Assembly (NCBI GenBank): GCA_947498125.1
Contig: CANMJH010000002.1
Location: 935,001 to 999,000, forward strand
From: an uncultured Nioella sp.
GTDB lineage: Bacteria > Pseudomonadota > Alphaproteobacteria > Rhodobacterales > Rhodobacteraceae
DNA length: 64,000 nucleotides
Reading direction: 5' to 3'
The notes under the pieces were generated by a model, which had not been told where the DNA came from, searched no databases, and worked only from the letters and a program-made list of their open reading frames with translations. Shown here one piece after another: positions 62,442 through 64,000 of this stretch (position 1 is its first letter; each line of letters begins with the position of its first letter). The position numbers were made by a program, and so were the translations under genes.

Positions 62442-64000
62442 ATGAACCGCCAGGGGCGAATCGAGGCCGTGCTCGGCCCGACCAATACCGGTAAGACACA
62501 TTACGCGATCGAGCGGATGCTGGCCTATCGTACCGGCGTTATCGGCCTGCCGCTGCGCCTATTGGCGCGTGAGGTTTACGACCGGATTGTCGCGTTGCGA
62601 GGCCCTCGCGTCGTTGCGCTGGTTACAGGCGAAGAGCGGATCGTGCCCGATGGCGCAAAATACTGGGTTTGTACGGTTGAAGCGATGCCAACCGGCATTG
62701 GGTGTGATTTTCTGGCGATTGATGAAATTCAACTCTGCGCAGACCCAGAACGCGGCCATATTTTTACCGACCGGCTTTTGAACGCACGGGGGTTGCACGA
62801 AACGCTGTTTTTAGGGTCGGACACGATGACGCGCGCAATATCGGCGTTGGTGCCGCGCGCGCAGTTCACACGGCGCGAACGGTTTTCCGAACTGACCTAT
62901 ACCGGATCAAAAAAGATCAGCCGCATGCCCGGCCGTTCTGCCATTGTCGGATTTTCGATTGAGAATGTGTATGCCATTGCCGAGCTTTTGCGCAGGCAGC
63001 GCGGCGGCGCTGCGGTTGTCATGGGCGCGCTTAGCCCCCGCACGCGAAATGCGCAGGTTGAGCTTTATCAAAATGGCGATGTTGATTTCCTTGTGGCCAC
63101 CGATGCCATTGGGATGGGCCTGAATCTGGACGTCAAACATGTGGCCTTTTCGGGTTTGCGTAAGTTTGACGGGCGGCGAATGCGCGATTTGATGCCGAAC
63201 GAGCTTGCTCAGATCGCTGGCCGGGCAGGGCGCTATATGCAGGCCGGAACCTTTGGTGTGACCGGCGAAGCGCCGCCTTTGGATGACGGTGTTGTTGATG
63301 CAATTACCGCCCATAGATTTACGCCGATTGGCAAATTGCAATGGCGCTCAACCGACCTGCGATTTGGCAGCGCTGCTGCACTTATTACCAGCCTTGAGGC
63401 CAGCCCGAATGATGAATGGTTCGTCCGCGCGCGTGAATCCGACGACCTCAAAGCCCTTAAAACGCTGGCCGCTTTGCCGGAAATTGCCGATAGGGTTGTT
63501 TCTGGTAAGGATGTCTCGCTTCTTTGGGATGTCTGCCGTATTCCTGATTTCAGGGGCATTAGTGCGTCCGAACATGCCTCACTTCTGGCGCGTATATTTG
63601 CGTTTTTGCAAGACCCGGGCCGTGTCCCAGACGATTGGTTGGCGCGGCAAGTTAAGCGCCTGGATCAAGAAAATGGCGATATTGATACAATATCGAAACG
63701 ATTGGCCTATATCAGGACTTGGACCTATGTTGCGCAACGTAGTGGATGGGTTGATGACGAAAGGCATTGGCGAGAGGCGACGCGTGCCGTAGAAGACCGA
63801 CTGTCGGATGTATTGCATCAACGTCTGACCGAAAAATTTGTTGATCGGCGCACATCTGTTTTGCTGCGCCGGTTGAAGCAGAAGGAGGGCCTTGTGGCCG
63901 ACGTAAATGACCAAGGTGAAGTGACGGTGGAAGGCGAATTCGTCGGCCGTCTGGATGGGTTCCGGTTCCGGCAGGATGATACGTCCAGCCCCGACGAAGC
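62442..64000 (+). CDS. SUV3-like RNA/DNA helicase (3' end beyond window)
   Basis: At least 519 residues are visible, with the frame open at the window end. Walker A GPTNTGKTHYA near residue 12, motif II as LAIDEIQLC, and motif VI-like AQIAGRAGRYMQ. VATDAIGMGLNLDVKHVAFSGLRKFDG is typical of SUV3 helicases. Alphaproteobacterial relatives are thought to act in RNA turnover. The C-terminal domain is cut. Confidence 0.92.
   Translation, partial: MNRQGRIEAVLGPTNTGKTHYAIERMLAYRTGVIGLPLRLLAREVYDRIVALRGPRVVALVTGEERIVPDGAKYWVCTVEAMPTGIGCDFLAIDEIQLCADPERGHIFTDRLLNARGLHETLFLGSDTMTRAISALVPRAQFTRRERFSELTYTGSKKISRMPGRSAIVGFSIENVYAIAELLRRQRGGAAVVMGALSPRTRNAQVELYQNGDVDFLVATDAIGMGLNLDVKHVAFSGLRKFDGRRMRDLMPNELAQIAGRAGRYMQAGTFGVTGEAPPLDDGVVDAITAHRFTPIGKLQWRSTDLRFGSAAALITSLEASPNDEWFVRARESDDLKALKTLAALPEIADRVVSGKDVSLLWDVCRIPDFRGISASEHASLLARIFAFLQDPGRVPDDWLARQVKRLDQENGDIDTISKRLAYIRTWTYVAQRSGWVDDERHWREATRAVEDRLSDVLHQRLTEKFVDRRTSVLLRRLKQKEGLVADVNDQGEVTVEGEFVGRLDGFRFRQDDTSSPDE

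Noticed and set aside
1-64000. CRISPR arrays, tRNA or rRNA genes, insertion sequences and prophage genes
   Set aside because: No regularly spaced repeats, no cloverleaf-like or rRNA segments and no transposase, integrase or phage structural proteins were recognised.

Overview
The window reads as chromosomal DNA of a marine Rhodobacteraceae (Roseobacter-group) alphaproteobacterium. Supporting signs are an RpoHI-like heat-shock sigma factor, a PccR/ScfR-type short-chain acyl-CoA regulator beside propionyl-CoA carboxylase, an HdaA-type replication inactivator before ppk1, a small DUF6476-type membrane protein next to rluD, a SUV3-type helicase, and moderately high GC with dense, overlapping operons. 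I recognise no phage, plasmid backbone, insertion sequence, CRISPR array, rRNA or tRNA. Genus cannot be fixed from sequence reading alone.

Left part (1-13 kb): a cut-off secreted protein, an FGE-fold secreted protein and a convergent membrane-anchored protein of unknown function are followed by a four-gene minus-strand operon (HAD-UbiA fusion, GtrA, DprE1-like oxidase, DprE2-like reductase). This matches the decaprenyl-phospho-arabinofuranose pathway. Then come a Sel1-repeat protein, a MAPEG/TetR divergent pair with a perfect operator, a Cys-less AMDase-fold protein, and DUF6476/rluD, whose divergent start codons overlap.

Middle (13-39 kb): rpoH; a Gfo/Idh oxidoreductase and a flavin-dependent halogenase-type protein; a pepF-small ORF-LuxR operon whose regulator carries a SnoaL-like domain; two tandem paralogous lipoproteins; a run of housekeeping enzymes (EEP nuclease, TerB-DnaJ, GNAT, VOC, 5-formyl-THF cyclo-ligase, YmdB-like phosphodiesterase); two SLC13/RCK_C permeases facing each other around an Imm11-like gene and a VOC gene; yebC; cytochrome b561/MarR; argP/argO; DMT and BenE transporters.

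Right part (37-64 kb): the propionyl-CoA locus (pccR, Bcr/CflA exporter, pccB, five small proteins, pccA, DUF4174 protein, methylmalonyl-CoA mutase), which channels propionyl-CoA to succinyl-CoA. It is followed by an MFS exporter with a candidate small RNA upstream, a GDPD, the operon AI-2E permease-hdaA-ppk1-ppx (polyphosphate turnover), proS, DUF2937, lolC/lolD, a lysophospholipase-like hydrolase with an SCP2 protein, a TPR protein, and a SUV3-like helicase cut by the window end.

The most noteworthy items are the D-arabinofuranose lipid-donor operon with a fused synthase/phosphatase and a DprE1 lacking the benzothiazinone-target cysteine, the pyrimidine-loop small RNA candidate, the PccR-type operators, and the overlapping divergent starts of rluD and DUF6476.
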